NCBI GenBank assembly: GCA_014237395.1
Contig: JABZFP010000030.1
Coordinates: forward strand, 620,001 to 684,000
Source of the DNA: Desulfobacteraceae bacterium
GTDB lineage: Bacteria > Desulfobacterota > Desulfobacteria > Desulfobacterales > UBA5852
DNA: 64,000 nt
Reading direction: 5' to 3'
Each line of letters starts with the position of its first letter. The first letter of the stretch is position 1. The position numbers and the translations under genes were made by a program. Below are positions 1 to 8,418 of this stretch, piece by piece. The notes under the pieces were generated by a model. It searched no databases and was not told the DNA's origin. It worked only from the letters and a program-made list of their open reading frames with translations.

Positions 1-483
1 GACCTGAAGATCAACGGCTGCCTGGGGTGCGAAGGCTGTAAAAAACATCCGGGGCGCTGCGTGCAGAAAGACGACCTGACGCCGTTGTTGCAGGCGTTGA
101 CATCCTATGATGCCATTGTCTTGGGAACGCCGGTCTACTGGTTTCACGTTACCGCCCAGTTCAAGATGCTCGTAGACCGCCTATACAGTTTCATGGAATT
201 CGGCCAAAACCCGGAAACCGGAGCGTCCACCGTCCGGTCGGTGTTTCCAGCAGGGAAGCAATTTGTCTTTCTCATTTCCCGTGGAGATCCCGAACCGCCG
301 GCCCTGTTCCCGCAATTCTACGATCATTTGAACGAATGGCTCAACCTGATCCCGTTGACCCTGGGGGCCGGGAACTATGAATTTTTGCACCAGTACGGCG
401 CCGATATCGATCGCAAGGCCGCCTTGAACGATCCCATTCTTATCGAAAAAGCGCGGCAGGCCGGCAAGAAACTCCTTGTTTAA
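1..483 (+). CDS. Flavodoxin-family NAD(P)H-dependent oxidoreductase, 5' truncated
   Basis: The reading frame is open from the first base, so the start and the FMN-phosphate loop lie outside the window; 160 codons remain. The visible N-terminal part holds a compact cysteine cluster (C-x2-C-x2-C-x6-C) followed by an acidic DD pair and the segment IVLGTPVYWFHVTAQFK, which is typical of FMN-dependent reductases and iron-sulfur flavoproteins of this superfamily. The DRLY motif and the late YGADI region fit the same fold. Family members move electrons from NAD(P)H or ferredoxin to quinones, metals or other acceptors; the substrate cannot be told from sequence. Whether the cysteines bind an Fe-S cluster is inference. 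Confidence 0.8.
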   Translation, partial: DLKINGCLGCEGCKKHPGRCVQKDDLTPLLQALTSYDAIVLGTPVYWFHVTAQFKMLVDRLYSFMEFGQNPETGASTVRSVFPAGKQFVFLISRGDPEPPALFPQFYDHLNEWLNLIPLTLGAGNYEFLHQYGADIDRKAALNDPILIEKARQAGKKLLV

Positions 484-537
484 CCCGGGGGCCGAAGGCC
501 GCTGGGGAGGTGTTCTAAACCTACCGGAACGGGTGCG

Positions 538-600
538 TGAAACAGCCAAGGTCTGGGCGTGCACCAGGTACGCCGCAGCAACGATGAGCGCCGCATAAAT
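538..600 (-). repeat. Fragment of the dispersed hairpin repeat (copy E)
   Basis: Read on the minus strand this fragment matches the core of the repeat family: TGCGGCGC-x-CATCGTTG, then CTGCGGCGTACCTGGTGCACGCC. It lacks the CGGCGTTG start and visible paired arms, so it is a partial or decayed copy. Together with copy D it fills most of the gap between the flavodoxin-family gene and rtcB; I see no gene in this gap. Confidence 0.55.
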
Positions 601-663
601 CCGGGAAGGTGCCCTCGCACGATTTCAAATAAGGATATGCAGGATTAAAATGCCGCGACCAGG

Positions 664-789
664 GAACGGCGTCGTAAAACGGCCAAGGTCAAGGCGTGCA
701 AGTTCCGAGGCGTGAGGTGTGCACCAGGCACGCCGCAGCAACGAGGAGCGCCGCACAACGCCGAGATGGGTCGTTTTACGACGCCGTTC
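664..789 (-). repeat. Dispersed hairpin repeat with 21-22 bp inverted arms (copy D)
   Basis: The ends are near-perfect inverted repeats: GAACGGCGTCGTAAAACG at the left and its complement CGTTTTACGACGCCGTTC at the right. The interior, read on the minus strand, matches the family core (TCGGCGTTGTGCGGCG, TGCGGCGTGCCTGGTGCAC, CTTGCACGCCTTGA). The right arm overlaps the last two bases of the rtcB stop codon, so the element abuts that gene exactly. Confidence 0.75.
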
Positions 790-2236
790 AGCCTTTGATG
801 ACGGCGAGGGGGACGAGCCGCGCCACCTTTAAGGCGATGCCGGCGCCGTGCACCACGTCCACCACCCGGTTGACGTCCTTGTAGGCCCCCGGGGCTTCCT
901 CGGCCAGGCCGGACATGCTGCCGGCCATCACGTGGATGCCGGCGTGCTCCAGTTCCCGGCGCAGCGTGACCCCCTTGAATTGCTTGCGGGCCTGGCGCCG
1001 GCTCAGGCGGCGGCCGGCCCCGTGGCAGCTGGAGCCGAAGGTCTGCTCCATGGCGGTTTGCGTTCCCCGCAGCACCCAGCTGCAGGTTCCCATGGAACCC
1101 GGTACCAGCACGGGTTGGCCGATGTCGCGATAGACCGGCGGCAGTTCCGATGAACCCGGCCCGAAGGCGCGCGTGGCCCCCTTGCGGTGGACGCAGAGCT
1201 TGCGGGGGCGGCCGCCGACCGGGTGGGTTTCGATGCGCGCCATGTTGTGGGCGATGTCATAGATCTGGAAAACCTGATGACGGGCCACCTTCCCGGCCAG
1301 GGTCTGCTCGAAGCTGTGGCGGATGGCATGGGTCAGCACCTGGCGATTGGCAAAGGCGTAGTTGGCGGCGGCGGTCATGGCGGCCAGGTAGTCCCGGCCT
1401 TCAGGGCTGTTCAGGGGGGCGCAAACCAGCTCCCGGTCCGGCAGGCGCAGGCCGTAGGTGTGGATGGCCTTCTGGAAGCGTTTGACATAATCCGTGCAGA
1501 CTTGGTGGCCCAGCCCCCGCGAGCCGCAGTGGATCTGGACCACGACCTTGTCCGGTGCCAGGCCCATGCGATCGGCGGCGGTGGCATCGAATACCTCGGC
1601 CACGACATCCACCTCGATAAAATGGTTGCCGGCCCCCAGGGTACCGATTTGGTCCCGGCCTCTTTCAAGGGCGCGCTCGCTGACACAGCCGGCGTCGGCA
1701 CCGGCCAGGCAGCCGTCGCCCTCGGTCCGCTCCAGGTCGCTATCGGATGCCAGGCCGCGTTGGAGCGCCCAACGGGCGCCCCGTTCCAATACCTGCCGGA
1801 GCTCTTTGGCTTTCAGGCGGATCGGACCGCCTTTGCCGACGCCGCTGGGGCAATGGGCATAAAGCGCGGAAATCAGTCCGTCCAGATGGGGCAGGATTTC
1901 TTCCCGCAACAAATGGGTTCCCAGCAGGCGAACGCCGCAGTTGATGTCGTATCCGACCCCGCCGGGCGAAATCACACCGTCCGGAGCGGCTGTGGCCGCC
2001 ACTCCCCCGATGGGAAATCCGTACCCCTGGTGGACATCGGGCATGGCCAGGGCGTAGTTGACAATGCCCGGCAGGCAGGCCGTGTTGACCAGCTGTTCCA
2101 GGCTGCGATCGGCCGAAGCGGCTTCCAGAATGGCGGGATCGCCCACGATGCGAGCCGGCACCTGCATGTCCGCCCGCCAACTGGCTGGGATCTGGTAGGT
2201 AAAGGGGCTGATTTGCTCCAGCTTGGTGAGATCCAT
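788..2236 (-). CDS. rtcB: RtcB RNA-splicing ligase
   Basis: RtcB joins RNA ends carrying 2',3'-cyclic phosphate (or 3'-phosphate) to 5'-hydroxyl ends using GTP and Mn2+, in RNA repair and tRNA splicing. The 482-residue product shows the diagnostic motifs: MPDVHQGYGFPIGG, GGVGYDINCGVRL (metal-binding Cys), LGAGNHFIEV, HCGSRGLGHQ, the HRKGATRAF segment whose His is guanylylated in the family, and PGSMGT. No intein interrupts it. The start at MDLTKLEQ is chosen because it has GGAG about eight bases upstream and matches the usual N-terminus; an in-frame start 66 bases earlier exists. It lies just downstream of the archease gene, its known activator, so the pair is probably co-transcribed. Its stop codon falls at the edge of a dispersed repeat. 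Confidence 0.96.
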   Translation of the reverse strand: MDLTKLEQISPFTYQIPASWRADMQVPARIVGDPAILEAASADRSLEQLVNTACLPGIVNYALAMPDVHQGYGFPIGGVAATAAPDGVISPGGVGYDINCGVRLLGTHLLREEILPHLDGLISALYAHCPSGVGKGGPIRLKAKELRQVLERGARWALQRGLASDSDLERTEGDGCLAGADAGCVSERALERGRDQIGTLGAGNHFIEVDVVAEVFDATAADRMGLAPDKVVVQIHCGSRGLGHQVCTDYVKRFQKAIHTYGLRLPDRELVCAPLNSPEGRDYLAAMTAAANYAFANRQVLTHAIRHSFEQTLAGKVARHQVFQIYDIAHNMARIETHPVGGRPRKLCVHRKGATRAFGPGSSELPPVYRDIGQPVLVPGSMGTCSWVLRGTQTAMEQTFGSSCHGAGRRLSRRQARKQFKGVTLRRELEHAGIHVMAGSMSGLAEEAPGAYKDVNRVVDVVHGAGIALKVARLVPLAVIKG

Positions 2237-2335
2237 GGGCTTGCTCCGGGATCCTGTCGGCCAATTCGTCAAACGATGCCTGACGCGATTGGTGTCCGCC
2301 ATTGGGTCAAACGTTCCCTTGGGGTGGGACGATGG

Positions 2336-2827
2336 TCACACATCGAAAACCACGGTCGCCGCATACCCCTCGTGGGTCTTTTGTATGGTTAGATTGTGAT
2401 AGGTGACCGCCTTGATGACCTTTTCGATACGCGATACCCGGCTGCCTGTCAGGACGGCTTCGATACGGGTGTCGGACAGGGTTTGGAACTGAATGGTTCC
2501 GATCACCAGGTTTTGGGATTCAGCCAGGTAGGCAAGTTCGCCCAGCCAGTCCACCAGCAGACTTTCCATATCCATGGCTTCCAGGGCCACCGTTTGGGTT
2601 AAGGTGCCATCCGGACGCGTCTTACCGATGCCTATCAAGTGATACATTCCCATGGCCGCACTGCGGAAAAAGCTGTCCAGGTCCGGACCGCCGCATTTCA
2701 GGGCCAGATCGGCGGTGTGTTCGATTTCTTCGTAAAAACCGACCGTTGTCAAGGAGGGGGCCAGCCCCTGTCGCGACGAAACAAAATTTTGGCCGGTCGA
2801 CGGCGTTTTGGCTGGATCGCTGGGCAT
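2336..2827 (-). CDS. Archease, RtcB activator
   Basis: Archease speeds guanylylation and multiple turnover of RtcB. The 163-residue product has the family signature YEEIEHTADLALKCGGPDLDSFFRSAA near residue 32, with the conserved acidic and His residues, the central LLVDWLGELAYL segment, and the C-terminal VTYHNLTIQ...VVFDV strand where the family's last conserved Asp sits. About 30 residues of poorly conserved leader precede the domain, so the real start may be later, although no better ATG with a ribosome site was found. It is followed by rtcB on the same strand with a gap of about 100 bases, the classical arrangement of these partners. Confidence 0.93.
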   Translation of the reverse strand: MPSDPAKTPSTGQNFVSSRQGLAPSLTTVGFYEEIEHTADLALKCGGPDLDSFFRSAAMGMYHLIGIGKTRPDGTLTQTVALEAMDMESLLVDWLGELAYLAESQNLVIGTIQFQTLSDTRIEAVLTGSRVSRIEKVIKAVTYHNLTIQKTHEGYAATVVFDV

Positions 2828-2975
2828 GGGGTTGCGTCTTTTCTGTGGGTCGCAATTATCAAATCATATAATGGTCATGACGGGGGCGGGATGCAATAGG
2901 GTGCCGATGGCCAAGTACCATGTGACCGTCCGCATGCGGGCAGGATTTTATGGGGGTAGCGTCAGGGCCGGTCGG

Positions 2976-3263
2976 TCAATGAAGGGTCTGTCCCGCCATT
3001 TCCTTGCGGGTTTCCAGATGGGAGATGAAGCGGTCGAGGATCTTTTCGGTCGAATCGAAGTCGGCCATTAATTCATTCGGCGAACAGTGGGTTGCGTTGT
3101 TCTGCATGAAGTCATCGATGGAGCTCTGCATGTCCAGTTTTTCTTCCTCGTCCAGATCCTTGCAGAGGATGTGAATCAGGGTCTGGCGGAGGTCGTCCAG
3201 CAGGATGGTCTTGCTGACCATGCCACTGTTGTCACCGACATGTATTTCGATTGATTTATCCAT
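2976..3263 (-). CDS. Hypothetical acidic protein
   Basis: A 95-residue soluble acidic protein beginning MDKSIEIHV. It contains a helical middle (DDLRQTLIHILCKDLDEEEKLDMQSSIDDFMQ) and a C-terminal helix (DSTEKILDRFISHLETRK). No signal peptide, membrane segment or catalytic motif is visible, and I do not recognise the family. An alternative TTG start 27 bases upstream has GGAAAG five bases before it and could be the true start. It lies between archease and an Smr-domain gene on the same strand. Confidence 0.55.
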   Translation of the reverse strand: MDKSIEIHVGDNSGMVSKTILLDDLRQTLIHILCKDLDEEEKLDMQSSIDDFMQNNATHCSPNELMADFDSTEKILDRFISHLETRKEMAGQTLH

Positions 3264-3388
3264 CGAGATCGAGGTTCCGTCCCAAAGCAAGCCGCTTTCC
3301 GGTTGCGGTCATCGTATCGGTCAAGTGTGATCGCCAATTCATTTTCTATCATCCAACCGCTTGGGGTTCAACCTAAAAATCCCCCCCT

Positions 3389-3685
3389 TCAGGTCAGCGG
3401 TGCCAGTTCCACCAGGGTGGCGCCCCAGCCGCCGGCTTCCGGCGGGGCCAGCCGGAACGCTTTCACGAACGGGTTTCTTTTCAGCAGGCGATGCACACGC
3501 TCGCGCTGCACGCCCTGGCCCTTGCCGTGGATGATGCGCAGCGACAATATGCCGCGTTCCCGGCATTCATCGATATAGTCCGCCAGCAAAGGCGGCAACT
3601 CGGAAGGCCTGAACGTGTGCAGGTCCAGTACGCCGTTGATGTCGAGTGCCACCGGGGGGCGATCGGGTGAATTTTCAGAAGCCAT
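3389..3685 (-). CDS. Smr/MutS2-type domain protein
   Basis: A 98-residue protein consisting almost entirely of one Smr domain. The signature LDLHTFRPSELPPLLADYI, the RIIHGKGQG loop and the closing GGWGATLVEL strand are present. Smr domains bind or nick branched DNA, or cleave RNA in some systems; stand-alone small Smr proteins have no single known role. The ATG start is chosen over an upstream TTG because AGGA lies about eight bases before it. No MutS portion is attached. Confidence 0.85.
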   Translation of the reverse strand: MASENSPDRPPVALDINGVLDLHTFRPSELPPLLADYIDECRERGILSLRIIHGKGQGVQRERVHRLLKRNPFVKAFRLAPPEAGGWGATLVELAPLT

Positions 3686-3853
3686 GACGGTTCGATTCCT
3701 TTCTGACTGGCGCAACCTTCCGGACGGGCATGATCAGGGTTGCCGAACAGGGTGCTTGAGGATATGGTGCCATGATTTGTCCGGCGGCGCAACATCCAGC
3801 GGAGCGCCTTGAGAGGGCAAACCCGAAACAGATCATAAAGGGGAAAACCGCAA

Positions 3854-4492
3854 ATGAATATGGGACAATGGGGTTTTGCGCTTTTGCTGCCGTTGATCGC
3901 TTATCTGGTGGGCTCCATTCCCTTTGGCCTGCTGATTGCCTGGGGTCTGGGGCGCGGGGATATCCGTGAGAGCGGCAGCGGCAATATCGGCGCCACCAAT
4001 GTGCGGCGCACGGTTGGCACTCTGCCGGCCCTGGCGACGCTGGCCGGGGACATTGGCAAGGGCTTCCTGCCGGTGTGGTGGGCTCAGGCACTGGTATCGC
4101 CCGGCGTGTCTCCCTGGGCCCAGGGATACATCGCTGCCGTCGGGTTGTGTGCCGTGGCCGGCCACCTCTATCCTGTTTTCTTGAAATTTCGCACGGGCGG
4201 CAAGGGTGTGGCCACGGCGGCCGGGTGCCTGCTGGCCGTCTCCCCCGGCGCCCTGGGCGTCAGCGGGCTGGTCTTTGTCATGACGGCCTGTGGGCTGAAC
4301 CGGGTCTCCGCAGCCTCCCTGGCGGCAACGGCTGTCATGCCGCTCGCCGTCTGGGTCGCCACCGGGTCATCGGCACTGACCCTCTGGGCCGGCGTGACGG
4401 CGGCCTGGATCTGGCGCCGCCATCGCGCCAACATCCGGCGGCTTGTGAGGGGAACGGAGCCGCCGATCTGGAAAAATGGTTCGGATGGATGA
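3854..4492 (+). CDS. plsY: Acyl-phosphate:glycerol-3-phosphate acyltransferase PlsY
   Basis: PlsY is the integral membrane enzyme that transfers the acyl group from acyl-phosphate to the 1-position of glycerol 3-phosphate, the first step of phospholipid synthesis in most bacteria. The 212-residue product has about five hydrophobic segments and the three family motifs: GSGNIGATNVRR, GHLYPVFLKFRTGGKGVATAAG, and the C-terminal arginine-rich RRHRANIRRL region followed by a short tail. Length is normal. It is transcribed convergently with the downstream solute-binding protein gene and divergently from the Smr gene. Confidence 0.95.
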   Translation: MNMGQWGFALLLPLIAYLVGSIPFGLLIAWGLGRGDIRESGSGNIGATNVRRTVGTLPALATLAGDIGKGFLPVWWAQALVSPGVSPWAQGYIAAVGLCAVAGHLYPVFLKFRTGGKGVATAAGCLLAVSPGALGVSGLVFVMTACGLNRVSAASLAATAVMPLAVWVATGSSALTLWAGVTAAWIWRRHRANIRRLVRGTEPPIWKNGSDG

Positions 4493-4542
4493 TGCGACCA
4501 CGGATAGATCGCAATAGGGTGCCGATTCTATCGATATAATCC

Positions 4543-5316
4543 TTATTTCCAGTCCTTTAGGCCGTATCTGGACAATATGACAGCGAGTTGGCCCGTTCGC
4601 CTCAGCTGCACCACCCCCGCGCTCAACATCCGGGCGTACCGCTGGGAATCGGCGTGCTTCGGGGAGAACGCAATGTAGATATAGGCAATCTCGGAACCAT
4701 GACCAGCCAGCTTGATCTGGTTGGTCACGTCCATTCGTCGGGCAACATGCAGAATAACGGCCTCATTATCCACGATTGCATCGATGCGATTATTGAGAAG
4801 CTTCATGATATTCCGCTGGAGCGGTTGATGGCCGGTCATGACCTGGATCTTGCGCGGTTCGTTTTTATGGGCTTCGATATAGTCAAGAAGCCATTGGCGG
4901 TAGTCATAGCCGGCGATAACACCGAGCGAGACGCTCTCAATATCGCTTTTATTGCGGAATACCCACGGGGAATCCTTCCGGACATAAAATGAAATGACAT
5001 TGCGGGAAAGTTCTTCCGACGGGAAAATGAAATCGGGTGCATCGGTCTTGGATGCACCGATGAGGCCATGGTAGGTGCCCATCCTGGTCAACTCGACCGC
5101 ACGGCGCCAGGGGATCAGCTTATAGGATACCTGAATGCCATTTTTCTCAAATACGGCCCTGGCCACATCGACAAGAACACCTTCTTCGGAAGTGTTGGGC
5201 GTCGCATTGAAAGGCGGCCATTCGTCGGCTACGAGCGTTACGGTTTCCGCCCAAACAATCGTGGGGCAAAACAACAACAGTATAATGACGGAAATCGTTA
5301 AACTTCTGATTGGCAT
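4543..5316 (-). CDS. Periplasmic solute-binding protein, family 3 (amino-acid type)
   Basis: A 257-residue secreted protein with a clear signal peptide (MPIRSLTISVIILLLF...TIVWA, cut near AETV) and the SBP_bac_3 fold: VTLVADEWPPFNA start, EGVLVDVARAVFEKNGI, VSYKLIPWRRAV and GLIGASKTDAP. Such proteins feed amino-acid ABC transporters or sensor domains. No permease or ATPase gene is adjacent, so it may be an orphan binding protein or belong to the shorter secreted group related to sensor inputs. The start is fixed by a strong GGAGG six bases upstream; longer upstream readings lack a ribosome site. Confidence 0.88.
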   Translation of the reverse strand: MPIRSLTISVIILLLFCPTIVWAETVTLVADEWPPFNATPNTSEEGVLVDVARAVFEKNGIQVSYKLIPWRRAVELTRMGTYHGLIGASKTDAPDFIFPSEELSRNVISFYVRKDSPWVFRNKSDIESVSLGVIAGYDYRQWLLDYIEAHKNEPRKIQVMTGHQPLQRNIMKLLNNRIDAIVDNEAVILHVARRMDVTNQIKLAGHGSEIAYIYIAFSPKHADSQRYARMLSAGVVQLRRTGQLAVILSRYGLKDWK

Positions 5317-5409
5317 CGTCACCCTCCAAGGCCATCGGCATGACGCGTGTCTGAGAGTCGATTCTATCATGAGCTCCCGTTTTAATCCCATTCCGGAAGC
5401 CAACGATTG

Positions 5410-7152
5410 TCAGGGGTGGCCGATGGTGATGGCGGCCCAGACGACGCCGATAATCCCTGCCAGAATGAAATGGGATTCCGTCAGAAACTCGAGGCGAGCT
5501 CCGGGCATGAGTTTTCCCCGTTCGAAGGAGGTAATGACAACCAGCATGGAGGCCGGAATGATGATCAGAAAATAGCCTAGGCTGGTGGAAAGTCCCAGGG
5601 CGCTGGTGAGCACCGGTAAGACAATCAGCAGCACCAGCGAAAGCTTCAGAAGTTCCATGGCACGTTTCGCGCCCAATACAATCGGTAGGGTCTCGCGGCC
5701 CACGAGGCGGTCGCCCTGCATGTCCAGAAGATCGAAAAACGCCGTACGCCCGAAGACGAGGCCGACCGTCCAAACCAGTGCGGCCAGTGTGTCCGGTCCG
5801 ATGCGGCCGTTTTCGGACAGGGCCGGCATGACGGCCGTGACCAGTCCCCAGGCGGCCGCGATCAGAAACGTCTTCGAGCCGGGAATGTCCTTGATGCGGT
5901 GATAGCGCCCCCCGCTCACAAAGGCCGGCAGGATATTCAGGTTGTAGGACAGCCCCAGAAGACTCATGACCAGTAGAAGTCCAAACGGCAGAGGGCCGGC
6001 GCCCATGGCGATCCCCAGGCCGCCGGCGCCGCCGGCCACCGCCATGACGGCCAGGGGCCTTTTGTAGCGCTGGTAAAAGTTGGCCCGCCCCGGGTCGTTA
6101 TACCGATCGGCCTCGCCACCGGTGAGGTGGTTCAAGAGGTGCATGGACAGGACGTAGAGCATGGCCACCAGGCCATGGGGCAGAAAGTGGTGCAACCCCT
6201 GGAGCTGCATGGACGCGTAACCCAACCCCCCGGCCCCCAGGGCGACATAGAGATTGGTCAGCAGCAGTCCCCGCTGAAAGCGATACAAGGTCCGGCGCCA
6301 CCCGGTAACCCTCCGGTAGGGGGCGGATTCCAGCGCCCGGCAGACTTTCTTGATCTGCCAGTTGGGCGTCGAGGCCCCGGCCGTTACGCCGACCTGCAGG
6401 AAATGCGCCAGCGCATCCAGATCCAGTTCCTCTTCCGTTTCGACATGAAAGGCTGGCTTGCCGGTGCTTCGGGCGACCTCATAGATGCGCTGGGTGTTGC
6501 CGCTCTCTTTACCCCCCACGACAACCACGGCGTCCACCTGAGCCGCCAGGCACTGGACTTCGGCCTGGCGCTTTTCGGTGGAGTCACAGATGGTATCGTA
6601 AATGTCATAGTGGGGCACGTGCGAGGCCGCCCAGGTTTTAATCGCCTCGTAGAGACCCGTGTTCTGGGTGGTCTGGGCCACGATGATGGCTTTTTCAAAT
6701 CGCGGCAGCTGCTGGAGATCTTCGAGCGAGGCCGCCACGTAGCCGTTTTCCCCGGCATAGCCCTTCAGACCGATGACTTCGGGGTGATCCCGGTCGCCGA
6801 TGATGATCGAGGCATAGCCCTTGGCGGCGTGTTTGCGGATGATGGTCTGAACGCGGATGACCCGGGGGCAGGTGGCGTCGATCACCTTGAACCCGGCGGC
6901 GGCCAGTCCTTCCTTGGCGTCTGGCGGAACACCGTGGGCCCGAATTAATATGGTGCCGCGGCCCGAAGGCGGGATACGGTCGCAGACCGTGATGCCTTTT
7001 TCCGCCAGAAGGCCCAGGACCTGGGGGTTGTGAATCAGGGGGCCGTAGGTGCAGATGGGCCCTTCATGTTTTTCCGGAGCTTCCAGCACCATTTCGACAG
7101 CACGACGGACGCCCATGCAAAAGCCGGCGGTTTTGGCGATGAGGATTTTCAT
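5410..7152 (-). CDS. ispH: Fusion of IspH (HMBPP reductase) and a UbiA-type prenyltransferase
   Basis: The 580-residue product joins two normally separate enzymes. Residues 1 to about 280 are IspH, which reduces HMBPP to IPP and DMAPP at the end of the MEP pathway: the three cluster-binding cysteines are in FCMGVRRA (C12), DATCPRV (C95) and TICDSTEKRQ (C189), with LIHNP, RAHGVPP and the SGNTQR region. Residues about 290-580 form a membrane domain with roughly seven to eight hydrophobic segments and UbiA-like motifs: NHLTGGEAD (about 341-349) and DLLDMQGDRLVGRETLP (474-490), the latter a classical DxxDxxxD diphosphate-binding motif. The reading frame is continuous through the joint, so this is a real fusion and not an annotation error. 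Which acceptor the UbiA domain prenylates is unknown. Confidence 0.9.
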   Translation of the reverse strand: MKILIAKTAGFCMGVRRAVEMVLEAPEKHEGPICTYGPLIHNPQVLGLLAEKGITVCDRIPPSGRGTILIRAHGVPPDAKEGLAAAGFKVIDATCPRVIRVQTIIRKHAAKGYASIIIGDRDHPEVIGLKGYAGENGYVAASLEDLQQLPRFEKAIIVAQTTQNTGLYEAIKTWAASHVPHYDIYDTICDSTEKRQAEVQCLAAQVDAVVVVGGKESGNTQRIYEVARSTGKPAFHVETEEELDLDALAHFLQVGVTAGASTPNWQIKKVCRALESAPYRRVTGWRRTLYRFQRGLLLTNLYVALGAGGLGYASMQLQGLHHFLPHGLVAMLYVLSMHLLNHLTGGEADRYNDPGRANFYQRYKRPLAVMAVAGGAGGLGIAMGAGPLPFGLLLVMSLLGLSYNLNILPAFVSGGRYHRIKDIPGSKTFLIAAAWGLVTAVMPALSENGRIGPDTLAALVWTVGLVFGRTAFFDLLDMQGDRLVGRETLPIVLGAKRAMELLKLSLVLLIVLPVLTSALGLSTSLGYFLIIIPASMLVVITSFERGKLMPGARLEFLTESHFILAGIIGVVWAAITIGHP

Positions 7153-7264
7153 TTTACCAGCGGGTTACCATCGGCAGTGGACCAAACCGCAACCATGCTC
7201 TGGCGGCGGATTGTTCTCTGGCAGGCCAATCCATGGGTAGGGCCTTCGCCAAGATCGGCCAAAT

Positions 7265-7456
7265 TCAGGCGCATGCTTTCAGATAGATTTTATGATCGAC
7301 CAGAGACAGGGAATGGATGGTGGCCTTCAGGAAGGTCTGCTCCCCGAAAATATTGACCAGGCGCAGCCCGTCGTCTCCCGGTTCCACGACATCGACGGCC
7401 TCCATGACCAGACGGGTATCGTCGCCTTTCATCAGATAGGCATTGGCTTCACACAT
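7265..7456 (-). CDS. CooT-like small nickel-binding protein
   Basis: A 63-residue protein starting MCEANAYL, with the conserved second-position cysteine and the two-stranded pattern (AVDVVEPGDDGLRLVNIFGEQTFLKATIHSLSLVDHKIYL) of the CooT family. In carbon-monoxide dehydrogenase systems CooT dimers bind Ni(II) through Cys2. Many anaerobes carry extra copies away from coo genes, as here, where the neighbours are parB and ispH. The start has a strong AAGGAG site. The specific metal target is inference. Confidence 0.8.
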   Translation of the reverse strand: MCEANAYLMKGDDTRLVMEAVDVVEPGDDGLRLVNIFGEQTFLKATIHSLSLVDHKIYLKACA

Positions 7457-7476
7457 GATGGCTCTCCTTAATCGGT

Positions 7477-8382
7477 CTATTCGGAATTTTTCAAAAGACG
7501 GAGCAGGCGGTCCAGATCGTCGTCGTTATAGAATTCGATGGCAACGGTGCCGCTTTTCTTTTGCCGCTGGATCGTCACTTTGGTACCGTAATACCGCGAC
7601 AGGTCTTCGGCAAGCGAGGAAAGGTGCCGATCCACTTCATTCGGCGGCCGCTTGGAGGGTTTGGGTGGCGCAGATTTGAGCTTGCGGATCATCTGCTCGG
7701 TTTCGCGGACCGAGAGTTTTTTGGCGATGATGGTGCGCCAGGCGGACCGTCGCCCGGGAATGCTTTCCAGACCCAGCAGCGCCCGGGCATGCCCCATGCT
7801 GATCGCCCCCTCGACAATGCTCGTCTGGATGTCATCGTCCAACTGCCGCAGGCGAAGGAAATTGGCGACGGCCGAGCGGCTTTTGCCGACCCGCTCCGCA
7901 GCCTGATCCTGGGTGAGCCCGAACTCCGTCATCAGGCGATGATAGGCATCCGCCTCTTCGATGGGGTTGAAATCCGCCCGCTGAATATTTTCGACAATCG
8001 ACATCTCCAGCATTTCACCCTGGGTGATGTCTTTAACGACCACGGGCACCTGGGTCAGGCCGGCCGTTTTGGCGGCCCGCAGGCGCCGCTCCCCGGCCAC
8101 CAGTTCGTAGCCGGTGCCGTCCTTGCGCACGAGCAACGGCTGAATGACCCCCTGCGCGCGGATGGACGCCGCCAGGTCGGCCATGTCTTCGTCGGCAAAA
8201 TGGCGCCGCGGCTGGTAGCGGTTGGGCTTGATGATGGCAACATCACAGAGCAGGTAATCGCGGGCATCGTCGGAGGGCGCTGACAACCCCCCGGGAATAA
8301 GGGCTTCCAGACCTTTACCCAGGGCCATTTTTTTGCGTTTGCGGCTATTTTTATCGTTCGATGCGATGGTTTTGCGTGTCAT
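7477..8382 (-). CDS. parB: Chromosome-partitioning protein ParB
   Basis: ParB/Spo0J binds parS sites near the origin, spreads as a CTP-dependent clamp and drives origin segregation with ParA. The 301-residue product shows a basic N-terminus with KMALGKGLEALIPGG (ParA-stimulating region), the ParB N-domain with PNRYQPRRHF and GERRLRAAKTAGL (CTPase motif), the helix-turn-helix (GLTQDQAAERVGKSRSAVANFLRLRQL), and a C-terminal dimerisation region. It follows parA on the same strand with a short gap. A second possible start at MALGKG lacks a better ribosome site. No parS-like 16-mer was recognised here. Confidence 0.95.
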   Translation of the reverse strand: MTRKTIASNDKNSRKRKKMALGKGLEALIPGGLSAPSDDARDYLLCDVAIIKPNRYQPRRHFADEDMADLAASIRAQGVIQPLLVRKDGTGYELVAGERRLRAAKTAGLTQVPVVVKDITQGEMLEMSIVENIQRADFNPIEEADAYHRLMTEFGLTQDQAAERVGKSRSAVANFLRLRQLDDDIQTSIVEGAISMGHARALLGLESIPGRRSAWRTIIAKKLSVRETEQMIRKLKSAPPKPSKRPPNEVDRHLSSLAEDLSRYYGTKVTIQRQKKSGTVAIEFYNDDDLDRLLRLLKNSE

Positions 8383-8418
8383 GATGATTCTGTCGGTCCG
8401 GTGGTTTAATCCGGCGGA

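Noticed and set aside
2893..4520. A 16-base direct repeat, GCAATAGGGTGCCGAT, near 2893 and 4510
   Set aside because: One such match is expected by chance about every other 64-kb window, and the flanks do not extend it.
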